From positions 1 to 64,000 of the forward strand of contig CAVVDT010000011.1 of the NCBI GenBank assembly GCA_963747005.1: DNA of 64,000 bases, in the 5' to 3' direction. This document shows positions 1 to 9,044 of this stretch, in pieces. The stretch comes from CAVVDT01 sp963747005. GTDB lineage: Bacteria; Pseudomonadota; Alphaproteobacteria; Rhizobiales; Aestuariivirgaceae. The notes beneath the pieces were generated by a model. The model saw only the letters and a list, made by a program, of their open reading frames with translations. It did not search any database and had not been told where the DNA came from. The position numbers and the translations under genes are program-made. Numbering within the stretch: the first letter of the stretch is position 1; each line of letters opens with the position of its first letter.

Positions 1-803
1 CATATCGACCCGCTCGAAGTGGTGGCCCAGCGCGGCTTCTGGGCGGTTCCCGTTGCCGGCGCCATCCTCTTTGCCATGGGTCGCACCCGCGATATTGCCC
101 GTGCCTTCCAAACGCCGCGCCTCATGGGCATGCTGTTCCCTTCTTCCTCATGGTGGCCATAAGCTGGGGGTTCTTCGTGTGGGCGGTGGGCGTCGGGCGC
201 ACGCTGGAGACCAGCCTTGGCTACTACATCAACCCACTGCTCAGTGTCCTCATCGGCAATGTGCTGCTGGGTGAACGCCTCACCGCCTTGCAGAAAGGTG
301 CCGTTGGCCTGGCGGCAACGGCGGTCGTCATCCAGACCCTGGTGGTGGGCGTCTTTCCGTGGCTGGCGCTGACGCTGGCGGGGAGCTTTGCCATGTACGG
401 CTATCTGCGCAAGACAATCGACGTCGGACCGGTGCAGGGCTTCTTCGTGGAAGCGCTGCTGTTGTCGCTGGTCGGCATCGCCATCATGGCCTGGCTGGTT
501 GCTCACGGCCGGGCGAGCTTCGGCGGCACCTGGCACGATACCCTGCTGTTGATCGCCTGCGGGCCGATGACCGCGGCACCCTTGATGCTGTTTGCCGCCG
601 CCGCCCGCCGGGTGCGGCTCGCCACCATCGGCATCTGCAATACATCGCCCCGACCGGCCTGTTCCTCACCGCCATTTTCGTCTTCGGCGAACCGGTCGAT
701 GCCGCGCCTGACCGGCTTTGCCCTCATCTGGACGGCATTGGCGCTTTATTCCTTCGAGGCCTGGCGGCTCACCGGAAGATCAGAAGCTAGAACTTGCGCG
801 TGA
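1..803 (+). pseudogene. rarD: RarD/EamA-family permease, 5' end outside window, frameshifted as given
   Basis: This is an inner-membrane permease of the drug/metabolite transporter superfamily, most like RarD. Residues such as LGYYINPLLSVLIGNVLLGE and QYIAPTGLFLTAIFVFGEP are typical of that family, and several hydrophobic spans follow each other. The start lies before position 1. The product is split over three reading-frame changes: near 143-146, near 630-633 (an expected ATC-CTG appears one base short) and near 703-708 (probable loss of two bases in a GC repeat). The sense of the protein resumes after each break, so sequencing error is more likely than decay. The transported substrate cannot be inferred. 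The 3' end overlaps the convergent LOG-family gene by 17 bases. Confidence 0.72.
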
Positions 804-1383
804 TGTCTGCCTCGCCGGGGACGTGGCGGGGGCGGGCGAGGCGCCGCTTGAAGGCCGGCAGGATCGCTTCGGCGCTGTCGACCACGTCGAAATGCACTTC
901 CAGCCCGGCGCGTACGAACTGTTCGGTGCGCATGTGGGCAATGAGCTTGATGAGCAGTGCCCATAGTTGTCGATGTTGGCGAGGACGATGGGCTTTGAAT
1001 GCTGTTCGAGCTGCGCCCAGGTGGAAACCTCGATCAGCTCCTCCAGCGTGCCCATGCCGCCGGGCAGGGCAACGAAGCCGTCGGTTCGCGAACATGGTCA
1101 TCTTGCGTTCGTGCATGTTGGCGGTGACGATGAGCTCGCTCACCTCCGTCAGCATCAATTCGCGCCGTACCAGGAACTCCGGAATGATGCCGATCACCCG
1201 GCCGCCGCCGGCCAGCACAGCGCGCGCCACCTCGCCCATCAGCCCGAGGCCGCCGCCGCCGTAGACCAGGCCGATGCCGTCCGCCGCCAGCGCTGCGCCC
1301 AGCGTGCGGGCAGCGGCGGCATAGACTGGATTGAGGCCCTTCCCCGAGCCGCAGTAGACGCAGATGAATTGATTCGTTGCCAT
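787..1383 (-). pseudogene. LOG family (TIGR00730) Rossmann-fold protein, frameshifted as given
   Basis: This belongs to the lysine-decarboxylase-like LOG family, whose studied members are cytokinin riboside 5'-monophosphate phosphoribohydrolases or nucleotide 5'-monophosphate nucleosidases. The N-terminus CVYCGSGKG and YGGGGLGLMG are characteristic. The family signature PGGMGTLEE is present but in another frame (about 1040-1075). Two small indels are needed to rebuild the protein: one near 1090 and a one-base loss near 961-963 (NIDNY to WALLIKLIAHM). I chose the start at 1383 because AAGGTGAC lies about ten bases upstream and the family begins just before the CVYCGS strand. The physiological substrate is unknown. 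Confidence 0.78.
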
Positions 1384-1512
1384 GGCCGCCATGTCACCTT
1401 GCGCGCTGCCCGGCGTCAAGGCGACATGCCGGTACCGGGCTCACGCGGTTGAGTGTCGGAATTAACTTGCACCCGAACCATGGCTCACCTTAGGCATTTC
1501 GGCCGATTTGCC

Positions 1513-1540
1513 TTGCGATAGCGCAGCGCTTAATTATAGG
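1513..1540 (+). promoter_or_regulatory. Putative sigma70-type promoter for the LysM gene
   Basis: TTGCGA at 1513-1518 and TATAGG at 1535-1540 are separated by 16 bases, about 85 bases before the LysM ATG. This is a weak match found by eye only. Confidence 0.3.
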
Positions 1541-1623
1541 TGTGGGGCCAGGGCAACAGGGGCTGCGCGGACGCATGGGTCGGTTCCGCGCAATTGGGCA
1601 GCATCTTTTTAGGTAGCGAACGC

Positions 1624-3969
1624 ATGGCAATGAAACCTCTCGTGCTTTACGTCGGTGCAGCCGTTGCAACGGCTGCCGTCCTTGCCGGCGTGAACTACAG
1701 CCGCTGGTCCCGCTGGCAGGCCCCTGTCAGTGTCCCCGGACCGCGCGAGGTCAAGATCGAGCCGGCGCCGCAGTCGCCCCCCGCTCAGCCGCCAGCCAAG
1801 CAAGCGACGGAGCAACCGGCCAAGCAGGCAACGGAGCAGCCGGCCAAGCCGCTAAACAGCAACAACCGGCAAAGCAGGCCGAACAGCAACAGCCTGCCCA
1901 GAACGGCGAGCAACAACCGGCCAAGCAGGCGACGGAGCAGCCTGCCCACCAACCAGCCAAGCAGGTTGAGCAGCAACAACCCGTCCAGAAAGCCGAGCAA
2001 CAGCCGGCCAAGCAGACCGAGCAGCAGCAGGCGGCGATCCAGCCGCCGGTCGTGGCGCCGCCGGTCCCGCCGGTGCCGGCTGAAGACGCCCTGTCGTTCG
2101 ACATCGTGCGGGTGGAAGGCGACGGCGCCACCGTGGTCGCCGGGCGTTCCGCACCCGGCGCCGATGTCGTGCTCAAGCTCGACGGACAGATCATCGGCCG
2201 CAGCCATGCCAGCGAACGCGGCGAATGGGTGATCGTTCCGGAACAGCCGATCGCCAAGGGCGACCACCTGCTTGTGCTGGAATCCCTTGGTGCCGACGGC
2301 AAGGTCACTGTGGCCCGGCAGTCGGTGATCATCAAGGTGCCCGACAATGGCACCGACAAGCCGCTCATCGTGCTCTCCGAGGCGCAAAAGCCCTCCCAGG
2401 TGCTGCAGGCACCGGAGAAGACCGAGCAGCAGGTCGCCGAAGTACCGGCAAAGCAGCCTGCCCAGCAGCAGGCAACCGAGCAGCCGGCAAAACAGCCCGC
2501 CCAGGAACAGGCAAGCGAGCAGCCGGCAAAACAACCCGCCCAGCAGCAGGCAAGCGAGCAACCGGCGCAGCAGCCTGCCCAACAACAGGCCGCCGAGCAG
2601 CCGGCAAAGCAGCCTGTCCAGCAGCAGACGACTGAGCAACCGGCAAAACAACCCGCCCAGCAGCAGACGACCGAGCAGCCGGCAAAGCAGCCCGCCCAGC
2701 AGCAGGCCACGGAGCAACCGGTGCAACAGCCTGTCCAGCAGCAGACTGAGCAGCCTGCCCAGCAACAGGCCGCCGAGCAGCCGGCAAAGCAGCCTGCCCA
2801 CCAACAGACGCAGAGCAGCCGGCTCAGCCTACCGCGCAAGAGATCGCCAAGCAGCAAGCCGACAAGGCCGCCCGGCAAGCCACGGCACAGAAGGCTGAAG
2901 AAGCCGCTGCGGCGCAGAAGGCTGCCGAAGTCGCCGCCGCGAAGAAAGCCGAAGAAGCGGTTGCCGCAAAGAAGGCTGAAGAAGCCGCTGCGGCGCAAAA
3001 GGCTGCCGAGGCGGCCGCCGCGAAGAAGGCTGAAGAGATGGCGGCTGCAAAGAAGGCGGAAGAACAGGCAGCGGCAAAGAAGGCGGAAGAAGAGGCTGCC
3101 GCGAAGCAGGCCGAAGAGGAGGCCGCGGCAAGAAAGGCAGCCAGACAGGCAGCGGAAAAGGCCGCCCAACTGGCACTAGGGCTCAACAGCGTCGATTACA
3201 ACGATGCCGGCGACATGACGTTCGCCGGCCATGCCGTGCCCGGCAGCACCGTGCGGCTTTATGTCGACAACGGTTTTCTGGCCGACACGACGGCCAATTT
3301 ATCCGGCAACTGGACCTTTGCGGGCCACGAGAAGATCGCCGTCGGCGACCATCAATTGCGCGCCAATTCCGTCGATGCCGAGGGCAACGTCGTGGCGCGC
3401 ATCGAACTGCCGTTCGCCCGCGCGGGCCAGGAAGAGGTCGCGGCCTTGCAGAAGTCGCGCGACCTCGCCAAGCAGGCCGGCAGCGAAAACACCACCAAGA
3501 AGGTCGAGCAGCCCCAGACAGAGGCGCCCGCCAAGACCCAGCAAACCGTCAAGGCCGAGGAACCGGCCAAGACCGAGGAGGCCGTCAAGATCGAGCAACC
3601 GGCCAAGACCCAGGAGCCCGCCAAGACCGAAGAACCCGTCAAGGCGCCGGCCATGCCCCAGGAGCCGGCCCGGCAGCAGGTCGCCAAATCGACCGAGCAG
3701 ACAGCCGAGCAGCCTGTTGCCAAGGTGGGCCGGGTGGTCATCCAGCCGGGCAACAACCTGTGGCGCATCTCGCGCATCATTTATGGCAAGGGCCATGAAT
3801 ACACGGTGATCTATCAGGCCAACCGCGACGCCATCCGCAATCCCAACCTCATCTATCCCGGCCGATCTTCACCACCCCGGGCATCGTGCCGCCGAAATTT
3901 ATCGATCCCCGCCGCCGTCGGCCGCTGACCCAGGCCGAAATCGATGCCGCCGCCGCTGCTGCGGAGTAG
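1624..3969 (+). pseudogene. LysM-domain cell-envelope protein with Ala/Pro/Lys/Gln-rich linkers, frameshifted as given
   Basis: This is a large envelope protein of about 780 residues. Visible in order are one N-terminal membrane anchor (LVLYVGAAVATAAVLAG), a Pro/Gln/Lys linker, a small beta-sandwich-like domain (around VRVEGDGATVVAGRSAPGAD), a long PAKQPAQQQ repeat tract, an Ala/Lys/Glu-rich probable coiled coil, a second copy of the beta domain (VPGSTVRLYVDNGFLAD), a PAKTEE linker and a C-terminal LysM domain (PGNNLWRISRIIYG, YQANRDAIRNPNLIYPG). The known role of LysM is peptidoglycan binding, so the linkers may span the periplasm. Three single-base shifts break the frame: near 1850, near 2812 and near 3860. 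The first two fall in repetitive sequence. The true C-terminus is taken from the frame that ends at 3969. Confidence 0.75.
2437..2815 (+). repeat. Tandem coding repeat encoding EQPAKQPAQQQAT-type units
   Basis: About eight to ten imperfect units of 30-39 bases encode variations on EQPAKQPAQQQA inside the LysM protein. The units differ by base substitutions and by loss of short blocks, as expected for slippage in a low-complexity linker. A related run sits at about 1790-2040. Confidence 0.8.
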
Positions 3970-4113
3970 GCGGCCGGCAAGGGGGAGGGGTGCCGGCTGG
4001 TGGCATTGCAAACGCCGCCGCCGTTACCCAGATAGCAAGGGTCCCGGCGAGCTGTGACCGTGCGGCGGGCCGGGCGCCCGCCGTTTTCATCTGCCTTGTC
4101 CGGAAAGTGAGAG

Positions 4114-6025
4114 ATGTCCCGCCACCTTCCCATCACGCCCCGCGCTGCTGATCTTCGCGACAAGAGCCAGCTTGCGACCCTGCGCGCCGTCTGCCCTATC
4201 TGTGGCCCGAGGGACGCCTTGACCTGAAATGGCGGGTGGTGGTGGCCTTCGCGGCGCTCGTCGCCTCCAAGGTGGTGACGGTGGCGACGCCTTTCGCCTT
4301 CAAATGCCGTCGATGACCTGACGGCGCTGGAAAAAGCCGGCGCATCGACGACCGCCGCCGTCGTCGTGGCGGTGCCGCTGACCATGATCCTTGCCTACGG
4401 GCTCGGCCGCGTGATGATGGTGGCGCTGGCGCAGTTGCGCGATGCCTTCTTCGCCAAGGTCGGCCAGCATGCGGTGCGCGAACTGGCCATCCGCACCTTC
4501 CGCCACCTGCACGCTCTGTCGTTGCGCTTCCACCTCGAACGCCGCACCGGCGGCCTGTCGCGCATCATCGAGCGCGGCACCAAGGGCATCGACACGATCC
4601 TGCGCTATTCGCTGTTCAATACCTTTCCCACCATCCTCGAACTCGCCTTCGTGTGCGTGATCCTGGCGTGGAATTTCGGCTGGATCTACGCTGCGGTGAC
4701 CGTCGTCATGGTGATCGTCTATGTGACCTACACCTACCTGGCGACCGAGTGGCGCATCAATATCCGCCGCACCATGAACGATGCCGACACCGACGCCAAC
4801 ACCAAGGCCATCGACAGCCTGCTCAACTTCGAGACGGTGAAGTATTTCGGCAACGAGGCCCACGAGGCCGGCCGCTTCGACCGCTCCATGGCCCGCTACG
4901 AGCGCGCCGCGGTCCATTCCTGGACGTCGCTTGCCGTCCTCAACGCCGGCCAGACGGCGGTGTTCTCGGTGGGCCTCACCATCTGCATGCTGCTGGCGGC
5001 CCGGGGCATTGCCGCCGGTACCATGACCATCGGCGACTTCGTGATGGTCAACGCCCTGCTCATCCAGGTCTACATGCCCCTCAATTTCCTCGGCAGCGTC
5101 TACCGCGAGATCAAGCAGGGCATCATCGACATCGAGGCGATGTTCGATCTCTGAGCGTGCCGCCCGATATCGTCGACCACCCCGGCGCCCGCCCCCTCGA
5201 AGTGGACAAGGCCGAGATCGAATTCGATCATGTCTCGTTCGCCTACGAGGCCGCCCGACCGATCATCGCCGACCTCGACTTCAAGGTACCGGCCGGCCAC
5301 CGGGTGGCGATTGTCGGTCCCTCCGGGGCGGGCAAGTCGACCATTTCGCGGCTCTTGTTCCGCTTTTACGAGGTGACGGCCGGTGCCATCCGCATCGACG
5401 GCCAGGACATCGCCGGCGCCACCCAGAAGTCGTTGCGCGCCGCCGTCGGCATGGTGCCGCAGGATACCGTGCTGTTCAACGATACCATCCGCTACAACAT
5501 CCGCTACGGGCGCCCCGATGCTTCCGAGGACGAGATCGTGGCGGCCGCCAGACTGGCCCGGTCCACGACTTCATCATGAGCCTGCCGCAGGGCTACGACT
5601 CGATGGTCGGCGAGCGCGGCCTGAAGCTGTCGGGCGGCGAAAAGCAGCGGGTCTCCATTGCCCGCACCATCCTCAAAGGCCCGCCCATCCTGGTGCTCGA
5701 CGAGGCGACGTCGGCCCTCAATTCAAAGACCGAGCAGGATATCCAGGACGCCTTGCGGCTGGTGTCGCGCAACCGCACCACACTGGTGATCGCCCACCGG
5801 CTTTCCACCATCATCGATGCCGATGAGATCATCGTGCTGGAGGCCGGCCGCATCGCCGAGCGCGGCACCCATGAGGCTCTCCTGAGGGCAGATGGCGTCT
5901 ATGCCTCCATGTGGAACCGCCAGCGCGAGGCCGACGAGGCGAGAAAGCGTCTCATGGAAAATCTCGACGCCCGCGGCCCCACCGCAGAAGAAGCCGCACT
6001 CATCGAACTGGCGGCCGGCGAGTGA
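4114..6025 (+). pseudogene. ATM1/HMT1-type ABC exporter (fused permease and ATPase), frameshifted as given
   Basis: This is a half-size ABC exporter of about 630 residues with an N-terminal six-helix domain and a C-terminal ATPase, resembling the ATM1/ABCB7 group (glutathione or glutathione-metal conjugate export is known for relatives). The permease part shows the family stretch RTGGLSRIIERGTKGI and LNFETVKYFGNE. The ATPase part shows Walker A GPSGAGKST, signature LSGGEKQR, Walker B ILVLDEATSAL and switch His in IAHRLST. Four small indels break the frame: near 4188, near 4304 (probable loss of two G from GGG), near 5153 (FDL to LSVPPD) and near 5563 (CAG read as CG). Protein sense resumes each time. 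The start at 4114 has GGAAAGTGAGAG upstream. Confidence 0.8.
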
Positions 6026-6119
6026 TCCGTGCGGCGGGCACCGCCCATGGCGGTCAAGCCTTTCAATGTGGCCTCAACCTGTCTAGATAATCCCGACAAC
6101 CCGACACACAGAGGTCAGC

Positions 6120-6818
6120 GTGCTCGATTCGATCAAGGCGGCATTGGTCCCGGTCCACCGCGAGGGCTATCGCTTCATCGCGATCTTCGCCGTCATCACC
6201 GTGATCCTGTTCTGGTTCCTGCCCGATGTCTTCGGCTGGCTGGGGTTGCTGGCGACCGGCTGGTGCGCCTACTTCTTCCGCGACCCCCCGCGCATCACCC
6301 CCTTGCGCGACGGCCTCGTCATCTCGCCCGCCGACGGGCGGGTGTCGGCCATCGAGGAGGTGGAGGTGCCGGGCGAACTCGATCTCGGCGAGGAGCGCCG
6401 CCTCAGGGTGTCGATCTTCATGAACGTCTTCGATGTGCACGTGAACCGCTCGCCGGTCGACGGCGTCATCCGCCGCATCGCCTACATTCCGGGTAAATTC
6501 CTCAATGCCGAGCTCGACAAGGCGAGCGAGGACAACGAACGCCAGGCCCTCTCGCTCAGGATGCCCGACGGTACCATGATCGGCGTGGTGCAGATCGCCG
6601 GCCTCGTTGCCCGGCGCATCGTGCGCTGGGTGGAGACCGGCGACGGATTGATGGCCGGCCAGCGCTTCGGCCTCATCCGCTTCGGCTCGCGCGTCGATGT
6701 CTATCTGCCGGCAGGCGTGAATGCGGCCTGCTGCGTCGGCCAGCGCGCCGTCGCCGGCGAGACGGTGATCGCCGACCTCAGGGCCTCCGAGGGTCCGCGC
6801 CCGGGCCGTGAGAGTTGA
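6120..6818 (+). CDS. psd: Phosphatidylserine decarboxylase (short proteobacterial form)
   Basis: This enzyme converts phosphatidylserine to phosphatidylethanolamine at the inner membrane. The 232-residue protein has an N-terminal hydrophobic hairpin (about 18-50), the conserved FMNVFDVHVNRSPVDG segment (about 100-114) and Gly189-Ser190 in RFGSRVD. The last is the expected self-cleavage site that generates the pyruvoyl group. The length fits the short alphaproteobacterial type. The start is GTG at 6120 with AGAGGTCAGC just before it. pssA follows after 14 bases, so the two consecutive steps of phosphatidylethanolamine synthesis are co-transcribed. Unlike its neighbours, this frame is intact. 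Confidence 0.95.
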   Translation: MLDSIKAALVPVHREGYRFIAIFAVITVILFWFLPDVFGWLGLLATGWCAYFFRDPPRITPLRDGLVISPADGRVSAIEEVEVPGELDLGEERRLRVSIFMNVFDVHVNRSPVDGVIRRIAYIPGKFLNAELDKASEDNERQALSLRMPDGTMIGVVQIAGLVARRIVRWVETGDGLMAGQRFGLIRFGSRVDVYLPAGVNAACCVGQRAVAGETVIADLRASEGPRPGRES

Positions 6819-6832
6819 AGCGAGGGTGAGCC

Positions 6833-7690
6833 ATGCGCGGCGACGACATCGAACGCGATTTCACCAGCCTCGGACGCGAACGCGAACGCCGCATGCTGCG
6901 CTTCAAGCGCATCCCGTTGCGCTTCCTGCTGCCCAACATGATCACCCTTCTGGCGCTGTGCTCGGGCGTCACCGCCATCCGCCTCGGCATCGAGGGACGC
7001 TTCCAGATGGCCATCGGCGCGGTGATCGTGGCGGTGGTTCTCGATGCCATGGACGGACGGCTGGCGCGCCTCCTCAAGGGCCAGTCGCGCTTCGGGGCCA
7101 AACTTGATTCGCTTGCCGATTTTGTCAACTTCGGGGTCACGCCGGCCCTTCTCATCTATACCTGGTCGCTGCACGAACTGAAGAACCTCGGCTGGATCGC
7201 CGCCCTGACGCTGGCGATCTGCTGTGCCCTCCGGCTGGCGCGCTTCAACGTGGCGCTCGATGACCCCGACAAGCCGGCCTGGGCCGTCAACTTCTTCACC
7301 GGCATCCCGGCGCCCGCCGGCGCTGGCCTCGCCATGGCACCCATGTATCTGGGCTTTCTCGGCATCATCCCCAATGGGGCTTCGGCTGCCCCCTTCATCC
7401 TGCCCTACGTGGTGGCGGTGGGGGTGGGCATGGTGTCGAAGCTGCCGACCTTTTCCGGCAAGGGCATCGGGCGCGTGCAGCGCGACATGGTGCTGCCCAT
7501 CCTCGCCGGCCTGGTGGCAACCATCGTCCTGCTGATCGCCTATACCTGGCAGGTCCTGAGCATTCTGGCGGCGATCTATATCGGCCTTTTGCCCATGGGG
7601 GTGAGGAGCTACCGCCGCTACAAGGCCGCCGATGCCGCGGCCAAGGCGGCGAGGGAGGCAACGCAAGCGGCGGAGGCCGACAAGGCCTAA
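6833..7690 (+). CDS. pssA: CDP-diacylglycerol--serine O-phosphatidyltransferase
   Basis: This integral membrane enzyme makes phosphatidylserine from CDP-diacylglycerol and serine, one step before Psd. The CDP-alcohol phosphotransferase motif D-x2-D-G-x2-A-R-x8-G-x3-D-x3-D is complete at residues 71-96 (D71, D74, G75, A78, R79, G88, D92, D96). The 285-residue protein has several further hydrophobic segments and a charged, Ala-rich cytoplasmic tail. A GCGAGGGTGAG ribosome site precedes the ATG. Its TAA overlaps the stop codon of the convergent downstream gene. Confidence 0.95.
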   Translation: MRGDDIERDFTSLGRERERRMLRFKRIPLRFLLPNMITLLALCSGVTAIRLGIEGRFQMAIGAVIVAVVLDAMDGRLARLLKGQSRFGAKLDSLADFVNFGVTPALLIYTWSLHELKNLGWIAALTLAICCALRLARFNVALDDPDKPAWAVNFFTGIPAPAGAGLAMAPMYLGFLGIIPNGASAAPFILPYVVAVGVGMVSKLPTFSGKGIGRVQRDMVLPILAGLVATIVLLIAYTWQVLSILAAIYIGLLPMGVRSYRRYKAADAAAKAAREATQAAEADKA

Positions 7691-8895
7691 AGCACCCGCT
7701 CCAGATCGGCGACGATGTCGGCTGGATCCTCGATGCCGACCGAGAAGCGGAAGATGCCGTCACCGGCGAAGGCGCGGTAGCGCCGCTCGGCCTCGGGTCC
7801 CAGCCGGAATGTCGACTTCATGAGATCGGCGGTGGGGATCCAGTAGACCAGTGAGCGATGGTGGCCGAGCGAAACGGCATAATGCACCACCTCCAGCCCC
7901 TCGATCATGCGTGCCGCCAGAGCCCGCCCATCCGCCACCTCAAACGTCATCATGCCGGAAAAATTCTTCATCTGGCGTGCCGCCAGTTCGTGCTGGGGGT
8001 GGAGGGCAATCCCGGATAATGCACCCGCTTCACCCTCGGGTGGGCTTCCAGCCAGCGCGCCACTTCAAGGGCGGTTTCCGCATGCGCCTTCATGCGGAGG
8101 GGAAGCGTTGCCGCACCCCTGAGGATCAGCCAGGCGTTGAACGGCGACAGGACGCCGCCGTAGTGCACCGTCGCCTCGATGTTGAGGGCTTGCAGTTCCT
8201 CCCGCCGCCCGATCACCGCCCCGCCCATGGCATCGCCGTGGCCGCCGATATATTTGGTCAGCGCGTGGACGACGAAATCCGCCCCGAGATCGAGCGGCCG
8301 CGTGGCGACCGGCGAGGCAAAGGTCGAAATCGACCACCACGTCGCGCACCCCGGCCTTGTGGGCAAGCCCCGAGACCGCCGCGATGTCGGCGAGGCGCAT
8401 GATCGGGTTGGCCGGGGTCTCCAGCCATACCATCTTCGTTTCCGGCCGGATGGCCGCGGCCACCTGATCGAGGTCGGAGGTATCGACGGGGGTGACCGAG
8501 ATGCCGAAGCGCGGCAGGGTATCGCGCACCAGTTCGGCCACCCCCACATAGTTGGTGTCGGAAAGGACCAGGTGATCGCCCGCCGACAGCCGGCCGGCCA
8601 ATAGTGCATGACTGGCGGCCATGCCGGAGCCGAAACACAGTGCCATCTCGCCCTGTTCGAGGGCGGCCAGCTTGTCCTCGAGCTGCTTCACGGTCGGGTT
8701 GGAGGTGCGGGCATAGACGAAGCCCTCATAACCTGAGCGGTTGAGCGCCGAAAACCCCGCCACCTCGGTCGGGGCGAAGGTCACCGACATGGCGAGGTTG
8801 GGCGAGGAGGCCCGCGTCACGGGATCGATGCCTTCGCCCGCATGGATGGCCAGCGTGCGTTCGCCCCAATGGGGCCGGTTGGTCTTTGAGGTCAT
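7687..8895 (-). pseudogene. metC: Cystathionine beta-lyase/gamma-synthase family PLP enzyme, frameshifted as given
   Basis: This is a pyridoxal-phosphate enzyme of the Cys/Met metabolism family, best matching alphaproteobacterial cystathionine beta-lyase, which forms homocysteine from cystathionine. Visible features are the N-terminal substrate-loop tyrosine region GFVYARTSNPT, the cofactor-stacking FGSGMAA region, and the PLP lysine in HALTKYIGGH. Two small indels break the frame: one extra T near 8325 (expected VVVDSTFASP) and one missing C near 8008 (expected PGLPSHPQHELAARQ). Each break leaves the rest of the protein recognisable, ending at the RFSVGIED-type C-terminus. The assignment between MetC and related lyases is not certain. 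Confidence 0.78.
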
Positions 8896-8960
8896 GTGCT
8901 GGCACTCCTGCTCAGGGCAATAATTGATGGCCGCGACAATCTATCCGCTATCCTCGCTGC

Positions 8961-9026
8961 CGTCATGCGCGGGGCTTGATGCACCTTCACTGCCGGGGGC
9001 GGCCAGGTCAAAGCCCGGCCATGACG
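8961..9026. repeat. Imperfect inverted repeat between metC and the RND operon
   Basis: The left arm at 8961-8979 (CGTCATG..GGGGCTTGA) pairs imperfectly with the right arm at 9008-9026 (TCAAAGCCC..CATGACG). It lies just downstream of the RND permease stop and upstream of the PLP-enzyme start. It may act as a transcript-end structure or be a degenerate copy of an intergenic palindromic family. Confidence 0.5.
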
Positions 9027-9044
9027 ATGGAATAATCGGCTGGC

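Noticed and set aside
2437..2815. Possible CRISPR-like repeat array
   Set aside because: There are no unique spacers, and the repeats keep an open frame and code for a linker.
1751..3169. A 472-codon minus-strand frame rich in Cys and Leu
   Set aside because: It is the complement of the PAKQ and Ala/Lys repeats; its own repeats are an artefact of them.
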